This document shows positions 43,862-53,006 of a DNA stretch of 64,000 nucleotides, piece after piece. How positions within the stretch are numbered: position 1 is the first letter of the stretch; every line of letters starts with the position of its first letter. Source of the DNA: Achromobacter sp. Bel (GTDB lineage Bacteria > Pseudomonadota > Gammaproteobacteria > Burkholderiales > Burkholderiaceae_B); the NCBI RefSeq assembly GCF_012928505.1, contig NZ_JABBJN010000004.1:62001-126000 (forward strand). The letters are read 5' to 3'. Both the position numbers and the translations under genes were made by a program. Under the pieces are notes generated by a model. That model did not search any database. It was not told the DNA's origin and was given only the letters and a program-made list of their open reading frames with translations.

Positions 43862-44710
43862 TCAAAGTTTGAATTGGGTGGCGTAGGTCTGGTCTTTCCA
43901 GCGCAGCAGGCGCTTTTCGGCAATGTCCACGCCGGCATACAGCACAAAGCCCAGCAGCATCAGCGCAAAGATGCCGACCCAGACCGTGTTCAGGTCATAC
44001 AGGGACGAGGCGACGAAGATCACATGCCCCAGCCCGTACTTGGACGAGATGAATTCGCCGACGACAGTCCCCACCAGCGCAAAGCCGATGTTGATGCGGA
44101 ACGTGCTGATGATGGCGGGCAACGCCGACGGCACGACGACCTTGCGGAAGATCTGCCGGCGGGTGGCGCCGAGCGACACCATCATTTTCTGGATGTCGGG
44201 GTCGGTGTCCTTGGCGGCCTGGAATGCGGCCAGCAGCGCCACGATGGACGTGAGCGACACCGACAGGGCCACCTTCGAGATGACGCCAGTGCCGAACCAC
44301 AGGATGACCAGCGGGGCGAAGGCGATCTTGGGCACGCTGTTGATCGCCACCAGGAAAGGCTCGACCACGCGGGCGGCATACGGCGAATACCAGAGGGCCA
44401 GGCCGGGCACGGTGCCCAGGAAGGTCCCGGCCACGAAGCCCACGGCCGACGCCCACAAGGTGTAGTTGGCGTGTTCCCATAATTCGCCGTTCTGGATCAT
44501 TTTCCAGGCAGCTTGCAGGACGCCGGCGGGCGAGCCGAACAGGAAGCCGGACACCGCGCCGGCGCGCACGCCCGCTTCCCATGTGCCGAACAGCACGGCA
44601 AGAATCAACAGCTGGGTCGCCAGCACCGGGACGCGGAACCCCGCCGGGCGGGCCGGGCGCGTGCCACCCGCGGCAAGGCGTGGGGCGGCGGAAACGGAAG
44701 GCTGGTTCAT
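43862..44710 (-). CDS. ABC transporter permease (SsuC/TauC type)
   Basis: A 282-residue permease with about six membrane segments and the EAA loop MMVSLGATRRQIFRKVVVPSALPAIISTFRINIGFALVG, as in SsuC/TauC. The start at 44710 overlaps the ATPase stop (ATGA). It works with the NMT1-type binding protein and the SsuB-like ATPase around it. Confidence 0.9.
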   Translation of the reverse strand: MNQPSVSAAPRLAAGGTRPARPAGFRVPVLATQLLILAVLFGTWEAGVRAGAVSGFLFGSPAGVLQAAWKMIQNGELWEHANYTLWASAVGFVAGTFLGTVPGLALWYSPYAARVVEPFLVAINSVPKIAFAPLVILWFGTGVISKVALSVSLTSIVALLAAFQAAKDTDPDIQKMMVSLGATRRQIFRKVVVPSALPAIISTFRINIGFALVGTVVGEFISSKYGLGHVIFVASSLYDLNTVWVGIFALMLLGFVLYAGVDIAEKRLLRWKDQTYATQFKL

Positions 44711-45504
44711 GCGTGGGTCCCGTCCTTGCGGCCGGTCTGTATGTCGAGTTCCTGGCAAAGCAGGTCGAAGTAGGCAGGAAAGCGGCCGTCGTGGCGGGCT
44801 TCCAGCGGCGAGCGCGTGCCCAGCGCGATGTCGTGCACGCTTTTCAGGCGGCCCGGGCGGGCGCTCAGCACGAAGATGCGCTCGGACAGGGCGATGGCTT
44901 CGTCGATGTCATGGGTGACCAGCACGACGGTCTTGCCTTTTTGGCTGACGGTGTCGGCCAGCATGGCTTCCAGGAACAACCGGGTCTGGTAGTCCAGGGC
45001 GGAAAACGGTTCGTCCAACAGCAGCACGTCCGGATCGGGCAACAGCGTGCGGGCCAGCGCCACGCGCTGCCGCATGCCGCCGGACAACGCCTTCGGATAG
45101 CTGTCCTGGAAGGGCAGCAGGCCGAAGGTGTTCAGATAGTCGCGCGCCAATTCCACGGATTCCGCGCGCGGCGTGCCGCGCAGTTCCAGGCCGACCAGCA
45201 CGTTGTCCAATACGGTGCGCCAGGGCATGAGCAGGTCGCGCTGCAGCATGTAGCCGACGCGTCCGCGCAGGTTGGGCAGCGCCTTGCCGTCCAGGGCGAT
45301 CGTGCCCGCGTCATGCTCGAGCAGGCCGGTCAGGATGTTGAACAAGGTCGACTTGCCGCAACCGGACGGGCCGATGATGCTGATGAATTCTCCGCTGGCG
45401 GCGTTCAGGCTGATGTCGTCCAGCACCTGGACGAGGCCGGTCTCGGTGACAAAGCGCTTGGAGAGATTGCGGATCTCCAGCTTTAAAGCAGGGGCAGGGT
45501 TCAT
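44707..45504 (-). CDS. ABC transporter ATPase (SsuB/TauB type)
   Basis: A 265-residue ATPase: Walker A GPSGCGKST, Q-loop YMLQRDLLMPWRTVLDNVLVG, signature LSGGMRQRVALARTL, Walker B LLLDEPFSALDYQTR and switch VTHDIDEAI. The MLQ...LLPW style is that of nitrate/sulfonate/taurine transporters. The start at 45504 lies 13 bp after the AhpD-like gene; an upstream ATG at 45543 is a possible alternative. Confidence 0.9.
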   Translation of the reverse strand: MNPAPALKLEIRNLSKRFVTETGLVQVLDDISLNAASGEFISIIGPSGCGKSTLFNILTGLLEHDAGTIALDGKALPNLRGRVGYMLQRDLLMPWRTVLDNVLVGLELRGTPRAESVELARDYLNTFGLLPFQDSYPKALSGGMRQRVALARTLLPDPDVLLLDEPFSALDYQTRLFLEAMLADTVSQKGKTVVLVTHDIDEAIALSERIFVLSARPGRLKSVHDIALGTRSPLEARHDGRFPAYFDLLCQELDIQTGRKDGTHA

Positions 45505-45517
45505 GGCGGTCGAGACT

Positions 45518-46087
45518 TCAGGCCGCGCTAGAGGCCGGGCCATGATCCAGTTCCAGCGCCACCACGTCTTCGTGGGGCACCTCAAGCGCTTCGTTGAAGC
45601 GCTTGAAGAAGCTGCAGAGCGCGATGCGGATGGTCAGTTCCACGATCTGCTCTTCGTTGAAGAACGTTTGCAGCCGGTTGTAGAACGCGTCGCTGACCTG
45701 CGACGGGGTCAGCGTGACCAGTACCGCGTAGTCGCGCACGACCAGGTCCTTTTCGTCCAGGCCCGGCACCTCGGGTTCGAGCAGGCGGTCGATGGCCTCT
45801 TGCGAGATGCCATGCGCGGCGAGCTTGGGCGTGTGCAGCGTGACGCAATAGTGGCAGGCGTGCGCCTTGGACGCCGTCAGCAGCGCGATTTCCAGATGGC
45901 GCGGCGAGATCAAGCCGTCTTCGCGCGACTGCACCAGGTAGGAAAAGAAGTGCTTCAACGCCGGGGGCCGTGGCGCGAATGCGCTGAGCATGTTGGCGTA
46001 GGGGCCGTAGTCCTGAAGCAGTTGATTGAAGAGGGCGGCAGTAGCGGGATCCAGCTTGGCGGGATCCAGGGGGCTCAGGCGGGGCAA
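45518..46087 (-). CDS. AhpD/carboxymuconolactone decarboxylase-family protein
   Basis: A 189-residue protein with the AhpD-type active-site motif: Glu66, Cys78, Cys81 and His85 in EIALLTASKAHACHYCVTLH, matching the E-x11-C-x2-C-x3-H pattern of alkylhydroperoxidase AhpD. Family members act as peroxidases or as decarboxylases. First gene of the NMT1-type ABC operon, so it may process the imported compound or protect against by-products. A perfect palindrome (46168-46185) lies 80 bp upstream. Confidence 0.85.
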   Translation of the reverse strand: MPRLSPLDPAKLDPATAALFNQLLQDYGPYANMLSAFAPRPPALKHFFSYLVQSREDGLISPRHLEIALLTASKAHACHYCVTLHTPKLAAHGISQEAIDRLLEPEVPGLDEKDLVVRDYAVLVTLTPSQVSDAFYNRLQTFFNEEQIVELTIRIALCSFFKRFNEALEVPHEDVVALELDHGPASSAA

Positions 46088-46167
46088 GGCGATTCCAGCG
46101 GAAGAGAAAGAAACAATCCGGGAATCCTAGAAGACTCGCGCCCTTCAGGAAAATACTGATATCACAT

Positions 46168-46185
46168 ATGTATATGGATATACAT
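46168..46185. promoter_or_regulatory. Palindromic operator ATGTATAT-GG-ATATACAT
   Basis: A perfect 8-2-8 inverted repeat 80 bp upstream of the AhpD-like/ABC operon start. The 18-bp AT-rich dyad stands out against the surrounding G+C-rich DNA and looks like the site of a GntR- or TetR-type repressor; no regulator gene lies next to it. Confidence 0.5.
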
Positions 46186-46211
46186 GCGTCTCGGGCGTAG
46201 CGGGCGTCCAG

Positions 46212-46240
46212 AAAAAAAACCGCCTTCATCTCGAAGGCGG
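46212..46240 (-). terminator. Intrinsic terminator of the aap operon
   Basis: On the minus strand CCGCCTTC pairs with GAAGGCGG (46220-46227 with 46233-46240; 5-base loop), followed by eight T residues (46212-46219 as A on the plus strand). It lies about 10 bp past the aapP stop codon. Confidence 0.88.
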
Positions 46241-46250
46241 CGGGTCCGCG

Positions 46251-46991
46251 TCAGTGCAGGATCTGGCTCAGGAAAAGCTGCGTGCGTTCATTCTGCGGGC
46301 GGTCGAAGAATTCATCGGGGCTGTTCTGTTCGATGATCTCGCCGCGGTCCATGAAAATCACGCGGTTGGCGACTTTGCGCGCGAAACCCATTTCGTGGGT
46401 CACGCAGATCATCGTCATGCCGCTTTCCTGGGCCAGCGTCACCATCACGTCCAGCACTTCCTTGACCATTTCCGGGTCCAGTGCGGAGGTCGGTTCGTCG
46501 AACAGCATGACCTTGGGGTTCATGCACAACGAACGGGCGATCGCCACGCGCTGCTGTTGGCCGCCCGAGAGCTGGCCCGGAAATTTCTTCGCCTGATCCG
46601 GGATGCGCACGCGCTCCAGGTACTTCATGGCGGTGGCTTCGGCCTGGGCGCGCGGCTGCTTCAGCACCCACATGGGCCCCAGTGTCAGGTTGTCCAGCAC
46701 GGTCAGGTGCGGGAACAGGTTGAAGTGCTGGAACACCATGCCGACCTCGCGGCGGATGGTCTCGATGTGCTTCAGATCGTTGGTGAGCTCCGTGCCGTCC
46801 ACGATGATCTGGCCCTGCTGATGTTCTTCCAGGCGGTTGATGCAGCGGATCATCGTGGACTTGCCCGAGCCGGACGGCCCGCACACCACGATGCGTTCGC
46901 CTGGCGCCACGTCCAGGTTGATGTTGCGCAGCACGTGGAACTGGCCATACCACTTGTTCACGCCCTGCAATCGAATAATGGAATCCGACAT
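46251..46991 (-). CDS. aapP: General L-amino acid ABC transporter ATPase
   Basis: A 246-residue ATPase ([32 protein letters not shown]) with Walker [10 protein letters not shown], signature [15 protein letters not shown], Walker [14 protein letters not shown] and VTHEMGFA. Its position after aapQ and aapM identifies it as AapP of the broad-specificity L-amino acid uptake system. Start at 46991 is set by homology; the longer frame has no support. Confidence 0.93.
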   Translation of the reverse strand: MSDSIIRLQGVNKWYGQFHVLRNINLDVAPGERIVVCGPSGSGKSTMIRCINRLEEHQQGQIIVDGTELTNDLKHIETIRREVGMVFQHFNLFPHLTVLDNLTLGPMWVLKQPRAQAEATAMKYLERVRIPDQAKKFPGQLSGGQQQRVAIARSLCMNPKVMLFDEPTSALDPEMVKEVLDVMVTLAQESGMTMICVTHEMGFARKVANRVIFMDRGEIIEQNSPDEFFDRPQNERTQLFLSQILH

Positions 46992-47028
46992 GCTTGGTCT
47001 CCGTAAAGGGTTACCGGGTGGCGCGGCG

Positions 47029-48132
47029 TTAACGCGCGTGCCCGGTGGCCAGCCGCTTTTCAAGCGCCTGGCTGTATTTGGACATGGAATAGCAGAAGGC
47101 GAAGTAGATCAGCGAGATGAAGAGGTAAGCCTCTACCCCGAATCCCCGCCATGCCGCGTCGGACAGGGCCGCCTTGGCTGCCAGCGTCAGGTCGAAGATG
47201 CCGATGATCACCACCAGCGACGTGTCCTTGAACAGGCTGATGAAGATGCCCACCAAGGGCGGAATCACGATCTTCAGCGCTTGCGGCAGGATGATCTTGC
47301 GCATCTGCTGCCAATAGTTCAGGCCGAGCGAATCCGCGCCTTCGTACTGGCCTTTCGGGATGGCCTGCAAACCGCCGCGCACGGTTTCCGCGATGTAAGC
47401 CGCCGCGAACATGATGATGGCGATCTGCGCGCGCAAGAGCTTGTCGATGGTGAACCCTTCGGGCAGGAACAGCGGCAGCATCACCGACGACATGAACAGC
47501 AGGCTGATCAGCGGCACGCCCCGGATCAGCTCGATGTACACGACGCACAGCGCCTTGATGGCGGGCATCTTCGACCGCCGGCCCAGCGCCAGCAGCACGC
47601 CGATCGGGAAGGCGAAGGCGATGCCGAATGTGGCCAGGATCAGCGTCAGCGGCAGGCCGCCCCAGCGCGAGTTCTCGACGTACGTCAGGCCGAACACGCC
47701 GCCCCACATCAGGAGCGCCACGGCGGAGAGGCCCGCCATCCAGATGAAGGCCAGCTTGCCGTTCCAGAAGCGGCGCATGCCGCTGCAGGCGATCACCGCC
47801 ACGAGGATGAGCGTGGCAAGGAGAGGACGCCATTGCTCGTCGAACGGATAGGTGCCGAACAGGATCAGGCGATGCTTCTCGACGATGAACGCCCAACAGG
47901 CGCCGCCGACCGACGCCCGGCACTCCATCGCGTTGGTGGCGGTGAAGTTGGCTTTCAGGAAAGCCCATTCCGCCAGCGCCGGCAACGCCATCAGCAGGAA
48001 CCACGCCAGCAGCACGGTGATCAGCAGGTTCAGCGGCGACGAGAACAGGCGGGACCGTACCCAGGCCCAGGCGCCCACCTGGGTGTCGGGCGGGGGCAGG
48101 GCTTCGGTGAAGGAGTGCGTAGTGCTGCTCAT
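47029..48132 (-). CDS. aapM: General L-amino acid ABC transporter permease
   Basis: A 367-residue permease, longer than ordinary PAAT permeases because it carries extra N-terminal membrane segments, as in Rhizobium AapM. The EAA loop ([27 protein letters not shown]) is near the C terminus. One base separates it from aapQ. Confidence 0.93.
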   Translation of the reverse strand: MSSTTHSFTEALPPPDTQVGAWAWVRSRLFSSPLNLLITVLLAWFLLMALPALAEWAFLKANFTATNAMECRASVGGACWAFIVEKHRLILFGTYPFDEQWRPLLATLILVAVIACSGMRRFWNGKLAFIWMAGLSAVALLMWGGVFGLTYVENSRWGGLPLTLILATFGIAFAFPIGVLLALGRRSKMPAIKALCVVYIELIRGVPLISLLFMSSVMLPLFLPEGFTIDKLLRAQIAIIMFAAAYIAETVRGGLQAIPKGQYEGADSLGLNYWQQMRKIILPQALKIVIPPLVGIFISLFKDTSLVVIIGIFDLTLAAKAALSDAAWRGFGVEAYLFISLIYFAFCYSMSKYSQALEKRLATGHAR

Positions 48133-48133
48133 C

Positions 48134-49324
48134 TCAACGCTCCACCAGCGCGATGCGCTTGTTGTACCAGTTCATGAATATCGAGATCGACAGGCTGACC
48201 GTCAGGTAGGCGCCCATGATGATGAGGATGCCCTCGATCGCCTGGCCGGTCTGGTTGAGCGTGGTGTTCACCACCGACACGATGTCCGGATAGCCGATGG
48301 CGACCGCCAGCGAACTGTTCTTCAACAGGTTCAGGTATTGGCTGGTCATCGGCGGGATGATCACGCGCAAGGCTTGCGGCAACACCACCAGGCGCAGGAC
48401 CTTCGCGCGCGGCAGGCCCAGCGAGCCGGCGGCTTCCCACTGGCCATTGTTCACGGCCTGGATGCCCGAACGCACCACTTCGGCGATGAACGCCGAGGTG
48501 TAGACGGTCAAGCCCAGGAACAGGGCCACGAACTCCGGGGTCAGCGTGAGGCCGCCCGTGAAGTTGAAGCCCTTCAATACCGGCATGTCCAGGGTCAGGG
48601 ATGCGCCGCTTGCCAGCCAGCCCAGCGCGGGCAGCAGGACAAGCAGCCCGAGGGCCGCGCGGCCCAGCGGGAACACGCGCCCGGTGGCTTCCTGGCGCTT
48701 CGTGCCCCAGTGGCCCAGGAACAGGACAGCCATGATGGCCAGCGCCAATCCACCCAGCACCCAGTCCAGCGAAGCGCCTTCCAGCCCGGGCACTTTCAGG
48801 CCGCGGTTGGAAATGAATACGCCCGGCAGCGGATTGTGCGCCTGGCGCGGCCCCGGCATGTTCTCGGTGATCAGCGCGTACCAGAAGAACAGCTGCAGCA
48901 AGAGCGGCACGTTGCGCATCACCTCGACATATACCGAGGTGATCTTCGCCACCAGCCAGTTCTTGGACAGCCGGCCGACGCCGATCAGGACGCCCAGCAG
49001 CGTCGCGGCCACCAGCGCAAGCAGGCCCACCCGCAGCGTGTTCAGCACGCCCACGAAGATGGCTCGGCCATAGGTGTCCGCCGGTCCGTAGGCGATCACG
49101 GATTCGCCGATGGCAAATCCCGCTTCACGGTTCAGGAAGCCGAAGCCGGTGGCGATGTTGCGCATCGACAGGTTGTGGAGCGTGTTGTGCACCAGGAACC
49201 AGATGCCGGTCCCGACGAGCGTCAGGGCCAGCACCTGGTAGACCAGCGCGCGCGTGGCCGGGTCGTTCCAGGAGACCCGGTGCGGCGGCCGCCGCACCGA
49301 GGGTTGGTCTCTGTGCTTGGCCAC
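48134..49324 (-). CDS. aapQ: General L-amino acid ABC transporter permease
   Basis: A 396-residue AapQ-type permease with long N-terminal region, periplasmic insert (ENMPGPRQAHNPLPGVFISNRGLKVP) and EAA loop (AAGSLGLPRAKVLRLVVLPQALRVIIPP). It pairs with AapM. The aminotransferase gene ends three bases upstream, so the operon is tightly packed. Confidence 0.93.
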   Translation of the reverse strand: MAKHRDQPSVRRPPHRVSWNDPATRALVYQVLALTLVGTGIWFLVHNTLHNLSMRNIATGFGFLNREAGFAIGESVIAYGPADTYGRAIFVGVLNTLRVGLLALVAATLLGVLIGVGRLSKNWLVAKITSVYVEVMRNVPLLLQLFFWYALITENMPGPRQAHNPLPGVFISNRGLKVPGLEGASLDWVLGGLALAIMAVLFLGHWGTKRQEATGRVFPLGRAALGLLVLLPALGWLASGASLTLDMPVLKGFNFTGGLTLTPEFVALFLGLTVYTSAFIAEVVRSGIQAVNNGQWEAAGSLGLPRAKVLRLVVLPQALRVIIPPMTSQYLNLLKNSSLAVAIGYPDIVSVVNTTLNQTGQAIEGILIIMGAYLTVSLSISIFMNWYNKRIALVER

Positions 49325-49327
49325 GGT

Positions 49328-50536
49328 TCAGTCCGCCATCAGGGCTTTGACGGCGACGGCCAGGCGGTCCATGCCTTGTTCGATCACCTCGGTGGACGTC
49401 GCGAACGAAAACCGCACATAGGGCGACAAGCCGTACGAACCGCCGTCGATCACGGCCACGCCCGCTTCGCGCAGGAAGAACAGGCTGACGTCCAGATCGG
49501 TCTTCAATTCGCCGGCGGGACCCGTGCGTCCGATCAGGCCCTGCACGTTGGCGTACACATAGAAGGCGCCGTCAGGCATGGCGCAAGAGATGCCGGGGAT
49601 GTCGTTCAGGCGGCGCACGATCAGGTCGCGGCGGGCCTTGAAGATGTCGACCATCTGCGTGACGCTGGATTGGTCGCCTTGCAGGGCGGCTTGCGCGGCG
49701 ACTTGCGAGATCGCGCTGGGGCACGACGTGCTTTGCGACATGACCGTGCTCATCGCCTTGATCAGCTCGGCCGGGCCGGCGCCGTAGCCGATGCGCCAGC
49801 CGGTCATCGCGTAAGACTTGGACATGCCGTTGACGATCAGCGTGCGCGGGATCAACTGGGGCTCGACCTGCACGGGCGAAGCATGCGACTGCCCGCTGTA
49901 GCAGAAGGGCGCGTAGATCTCGTCGCTCAAGATCCAGACTTGCGGGTGGCGCAGCAGTACGTCGGTCAGGGCGCGCAGTTCAGCGGCGCTGTACACGGCG
50001 CCGCTGGGGTTGCTGGGGGAGTTCAGGATCAGCCAGCGGGTGCGCGGCGTGATGGCCGCTTCCAGCGTGGCGGCGTCTAGCTTGAAGCCCTGCGACTCCG
50101 GCCCGGTCACGACCACGGGTTTGGCGTCGTTCAGCAGTACCATGTCGGGGTACGACACCCAGTACGGCGCGCACACGATGACTTCGTCGCCCGGCTCCAG
50201 GCTGGCCGTCAGCGCGGCCCCGATGATCTGCTTGGCGCCGGCGCCCACGGTGATCTGGTCCATGCCGTAGGAAACGCCCAGGCCCAATTCGAGGCTGTTG
50301 GCGATGGCGCGGCGCAGGCCCACCGTGCCGTTGGGGCTGGTGTAGCGGATGTCGCCGCCGGCGATCGCTTCCTGGCCGGCGCGCGCAATGTGCGCGGGCG
50401 TGGGCATGTCGGGTTCGCCGAGCGTGAAGTCGGCGATTTCGCGGCCCTGGCGGCGCAGCTCGTCGACGACGATCTTGGCGGCCATGCTGGGCGAAGGTTT
50501 GATCTGTTTCAGGCGGGTGTTGACGATGTTGTTCAT
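49328..50536 (-). CDS. PLP-dependent aminotransferase (class I, aspartate-type)
   Basis: A 402-residue fold-type I aminotransferase. The PLP lysine is Lys240 in NGMSKSYAMTGWRIGYG; the NPSNP-like stretch LNSPSNPSGAVY and SDEIYAPF provide the Asn and Asp/Tyr cofactor contacts. It transfers amino groups between amino acids and 2-oxoacids, probably aspartate- or prephenate-type by similarity. Its placement between aapJ and aapQ, two to three bases from each, links amino-acid uptake with immediate transamination. Confidence 0.9.
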   Translation of the reverse strand: MNNIVNTRLKQIKPSPSMAAKIVVDELRRQGREIADFTLGEPDMPTPAHIARAGQEAIAGGDIRYTSPNGTVGLRRAIANSLELGLGVSYGMDQITVGAGAKQIIGAALTASLEPGDEVIVCAPYWVSYPDMVLLNDAKPVVVTGPESQGFKLDAATLEAAITPRTRWLILNSPSNPSGAVYSAAELRALTDVLLRHPQVWILSDEIYAPFCYSGQSHASPVQVEPQLIPRTLIVNGMSKSYAMTGWRIGYGAGPAELIKAMSTVMSQSTSCPSAISQVAAQAALQGDQSSVTQMVDIFKARRDLIVRRLNDIPGISCAMPDGAFYVYANVQGLIGRTGPAGELKTDLDVSLFFLREAGVAVIDGGSYGLSPYVRFSFATSTEVIEQGMDRLAVAVKALMAD

Positions 50537-50538
50537 GA

Positions 50539-51555
50539 TCAGCGCACCGGCCAGCCGTACATCAGGCCGCCTTGCGTCCATTGCTTGTTCAGGCCGCGTT
50601 CCAGCTTCAGCGGGCTGTCCTTGCCCATGGCGCGGTCATAGCTTTCGCCGTAGTTGCCGACCTGCTTGATGATGTTGTAGGCCCACTTGTCGTCCAGGCC
50701 CAGGTTCTTGCCCATGCCCGGCGTCACGCCCAGGATGCGCTGCACGTTGGGGTTGGTGCTCTTCTGCATCTCGTCCACGTTCTTGGACGTGATGCCGTAT
50801 TCCTCGGCTTCCAGCATGACGTTCAGTGACCAGCGCACCACGTTGAACCATTGCTCGTCGCCCTGGCGGACCATCGGGCCCAACGGCTCCTTGGACAGGT
50901 TTTCGTCCAGGATTTCCCAGTCGTCCGGCTTGGCCAGGCGCGTGCGCATGTTGGCGGCGGTGTTCGACTTGTCGTTGGTGTAGGCGTCGCAGCGGCCCGA
51001 TTCCAGCAAGCGGAAGTTCTCGTCGTAGTTCTCGACCAGCACCGGCTTGAAGGTCAGGCCGCGGCTGCGGAAGTAGTCGGCCAGGTTCAGTTCGGTGGTG
51101 GTGCCCGGCTGCACGCAGATGGTGGCGCCGTCCAGTTCCTTCACGCTTTTCACGTTCATCGACTTCTTGACGATCAGGCCTTGCGCGTCATAGAAGTTCA
51201 CGCCCACGCCGATCAGGCCCAGCGTGGTGTCGCGGGTCAGCGTCTGCGTGGTGTTGCGCGACAGCATGTCGATTTCGCCCGATTGCAGCGCGGTGAACTT
51301 CGCTTGCGCCGTCAGCACGTTGCCCTTGACCTTGGAAGCGTCGCCGAACAGGGCGGCGGCCACCGCGCGGCACATGTCCACGTCCAGGCCGGTCCATTCG
51401 CCTTTGCTGTCCAGCACCGAGAAGCCGGGGATGCCGGCAAAGCCGCACTGCAAAAAGCCCTTCTTCTTGACGGCGTCGAACGTCACGCCGGCTTGGGCGC
51501 CGGAAGCGGCGCACAGCAAGGTCGCCGCAACGGCGGTGGTCAGAAACTTACGCAT
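50539..51555 (-). CDS. aapJ: General L-amino acid ABC transporter substrate-binding protein
   Basis: A 338-residue periplasmic protein with signal peptide MRKFLTTAVAATLLCAASGAQA. The mature region GVTFDAVKKKGFLQCGFAGIPGFSVLDSKGEWTGLDVDMCRAVAAALFGD and the C-terminal YGESYDRAMGKDSPLKLERGLNKQWTQGGLMYG are highly typical of AapJ. A good ribosome-binding site (AGGAG) precedes the start. First gene of aapJ-aminotransferase-aapQMP. Confidence 0.95.
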   Translation of the reverse strand: MRKFLTTAVAATLLCAASGAQAGVTFDAVKKKGFLQCGFAGIPGFSVLDSKGEWTGLDVDMCRAVAAALFGDASKVKGNVLTAQAKFTALQSGEIDMLSRNTTQTLTRDTTLGLIGVGVNFYDAQGLIVKKSMNVKSVKELDGATICVQPGTTTELNLADYFRSRGLTFKPVLVENYDENFRLLESGRCDAYTNDKSNTAANMRTRLAKPDDWEILDENLSKEPLGPMVRQGDEQWFNVVRWSLNVMLEAEEYGITSKNVDEMQKSTNPNVQRILGVTPGMGKNLGLDDKWAYNIIKQVGNYGESYDRAMGKDSPLKLERGLNKQWTQGGLMYGWPVR

Positions 51556-51990
51556 GGAGATTGCTCCTGGGGAGGTCGAAAGCGCTTGGGATAAGCGGGG
51601 GAGTCAAGACCATTCACGCGTGCGCCGGCGCACCCCGGACAAGAGCCGGAGCAAGCGGGGCCGCGTAAGCGGACGGGTAGGGAACGGTGAGATTCGCGGC
51701 GGGGCCGCTTGCGACCGGAAGCCGGTCAGGTGATAAGCCGATGAATGCGCGTGGCGTAGCGGTGGAACGTCGTGCGAAGGGAAAGGATCGGGTTCATCGG
51801 CGGCACTTGTACAACGTGGGTCATACGGTAGCGGGGCGCCTTGTCCGCCTATCTGGCGGCCACGCGCGACGCTAAGTCATAAGACGTATGATGGCAGCCG
51901 TCATACAAGTAGGCAAGTAAGGGGAATCCCGTAATTGCCTGGTGCCTGAGGCCGACGCCGGCGGTGACGAGCCGCCGGTTAGCCGTGCCG
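51556..51990. other. Intergenic region upstream of aapJ
   Basis: About 435 bp between the aapJ start and the 3' end of the GntR gene. It contains an imperfect dyad GTATGA-N9-TCATAC at 51886-51906 and a second GTAC...TCATAC stretch near 51810, which resemble half-sites of the GntR operator motif found further right but with different spacing. No open frame with coding character is seen. Confidence 0.45.
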
Positions 51991-52719
51991 CTATTGCGCG
52001 GGCGCTTGCGACAGCAGCTTGCGATAGCGCGCAATGCTGTCGCCCAGGTGGCGCGCCATCGCGGCGCGCGCGGCGCCGGGGTCGCGCCGCATGATGGCGG
52101 TCAGGATGGCTTCGTGTTCCCGCACGTTGCGTGTCTCGTAGGTTTCAAGCTCTTCGGGCGTCTTGCCGCCATGCTTGATGTTCAGGTCCAGCATCACGTC
52201 GCGCACCGCGGCCTTCAGCAGCGCCGGAAAGTGCGGGTTGTTCGATGCCTTGGCGATGGACAAGTGAAATTCGTAGTCTGCCTTGACGGCCGCTTCCATG
52301 TCGCGCGTGGCGCGGTTGAAGGCGTCGAACGCTTCGATGATGCCGCTCAGGTCGGTGGCCGTGCGGCGCTCTGCCGCAAGCCCACAGGCCTCGACTTCAA
52401 GCCCGGCGCGCAATTCCATGATGTGCAGCGCCCAGCGCGGGTCCGCGGCGGGTTCAATGACGAAGTCGATGGGCTTTTCACGGTCTTCCGTGACGAACAC
52501 GCCGATGCCGGGTTTGCTGACCAGGCGGCCGCTCAGGCGCATCGACGCAACCGCTTCCCGGATCACGGTGCGGCTCACGTCGAATTCGTCGCAGAGCTGG
52601 TGTTCCGAAGGCAGTTTGTCGCCCGCGCGGTACAGGCGCGAATCCAGGCGTTTGGTCAGTTCTTCGATCACCACGTCGGTCAGGCGCGAACGCGGGCGGG
52701 GCCGGGCGGGAGTTTGCAT
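51991..52719 (-). CDS. GntR-family regulator, FadR/FCD subfamily
   Basis: A 242-residue repressor: N-terminal winged helix (SRLTDVVIEELTKRLDSRLYRAGDKLPSEHQLCDEFDVSRTVIREAVASMRLSGRL) and C-terminal FCD ligand-binding domain, with metal-binding residues in DYEFHLSIA and later histidines. Members often control sugar-acid catabolism. The start at 52719 is preferred; the longer frame to 52929 lacks family similarity. The same dyad motif occurs upstream of this gene, kdgD and the TctC-type gene, making it the probable regulator of all three. Confidence 0.9.
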   Translation of the reverse strand: MQTPARPRPRSRLTDVVIEELTKRLDSRLYRAGDKLPSEHQLCDEFDVSRTVIREAVASMRLSGRLVSKPGIGVFVTEDREKPIDFVIEPAADPRWALHIMELRAGLEVEACGLAAERRTATDLSGIIEAFDAFNRATRDMEAAVKADYEFHLSIAKASNNPHFPALLKAAVRDVMLDLNIKHGGKTPEELETYETRNVREHEAILTAIMRRDPGAARAAMARHLGDSIARYRKLLSQAPAQ

Positions 52720-52863
52720 CGTCTCTCTTATGGGTAAGGCGGAACGCAGGCCGTAAGCCAGCGGCCGGAGCCGCAAGTGTACGCTTTTCAAGTGCCGCAT
52801 CCGGGTGTCCGGCCCGGCGGCGGCAGTCTGGCAACAGGCCGGCAGACCGCAAAAAGGATAGCC

Positions 52864-52877
52864 ATATGACAACATAC
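52864..52877. promoter_or_regulatory. Operator A (ATATG-ACAA-CATAC) for the GntR regulator
   Basis: One of three copies of the dyad GTAYG-N4-CRTAC. This one is 145 bp upstream of the gntR start and would allow autoregulation. One position deviates from the consensus (A for G). Confidence 0.6.
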
Positions 52878-52962
52878 AGCGGGGATTTCCGCCAACTTCT
52901 GTGTGACGGTGGGGCCAGCCGTCCGCCAAACGAAGCGCCCCGTTCCGCGCCCGGCAACAAAA

Positions 52963-52984
52963 ACGCCCTCCGGAGGGAGGGCGT
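52963..52984 (-). terminator. Intrinsic terminator of kdgD
   Basis: ACGCCCTCC (52963-52971) pairs with GGAGGGCGT (52976-52984) around a four-base loop; on the minus strand the hairpin is followed by a T-rich run (TTTTTGTTG). It lies about 20 bp past the kdgD stop codon. Confidence 0.88.
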
Positions 52985-53006
52985 CGGGCGTTACTGTCGC
53001 ACGGGC

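Noticed and set aside
47852-50080. 742-codon plus-strand open frame opposite the aap genes
   Set aside because: Antisense shadow produced by high G+C third positions of aapM, aapQ and the aminotransferase; the translated product has a biased His/Gln/Arg-rich composition.
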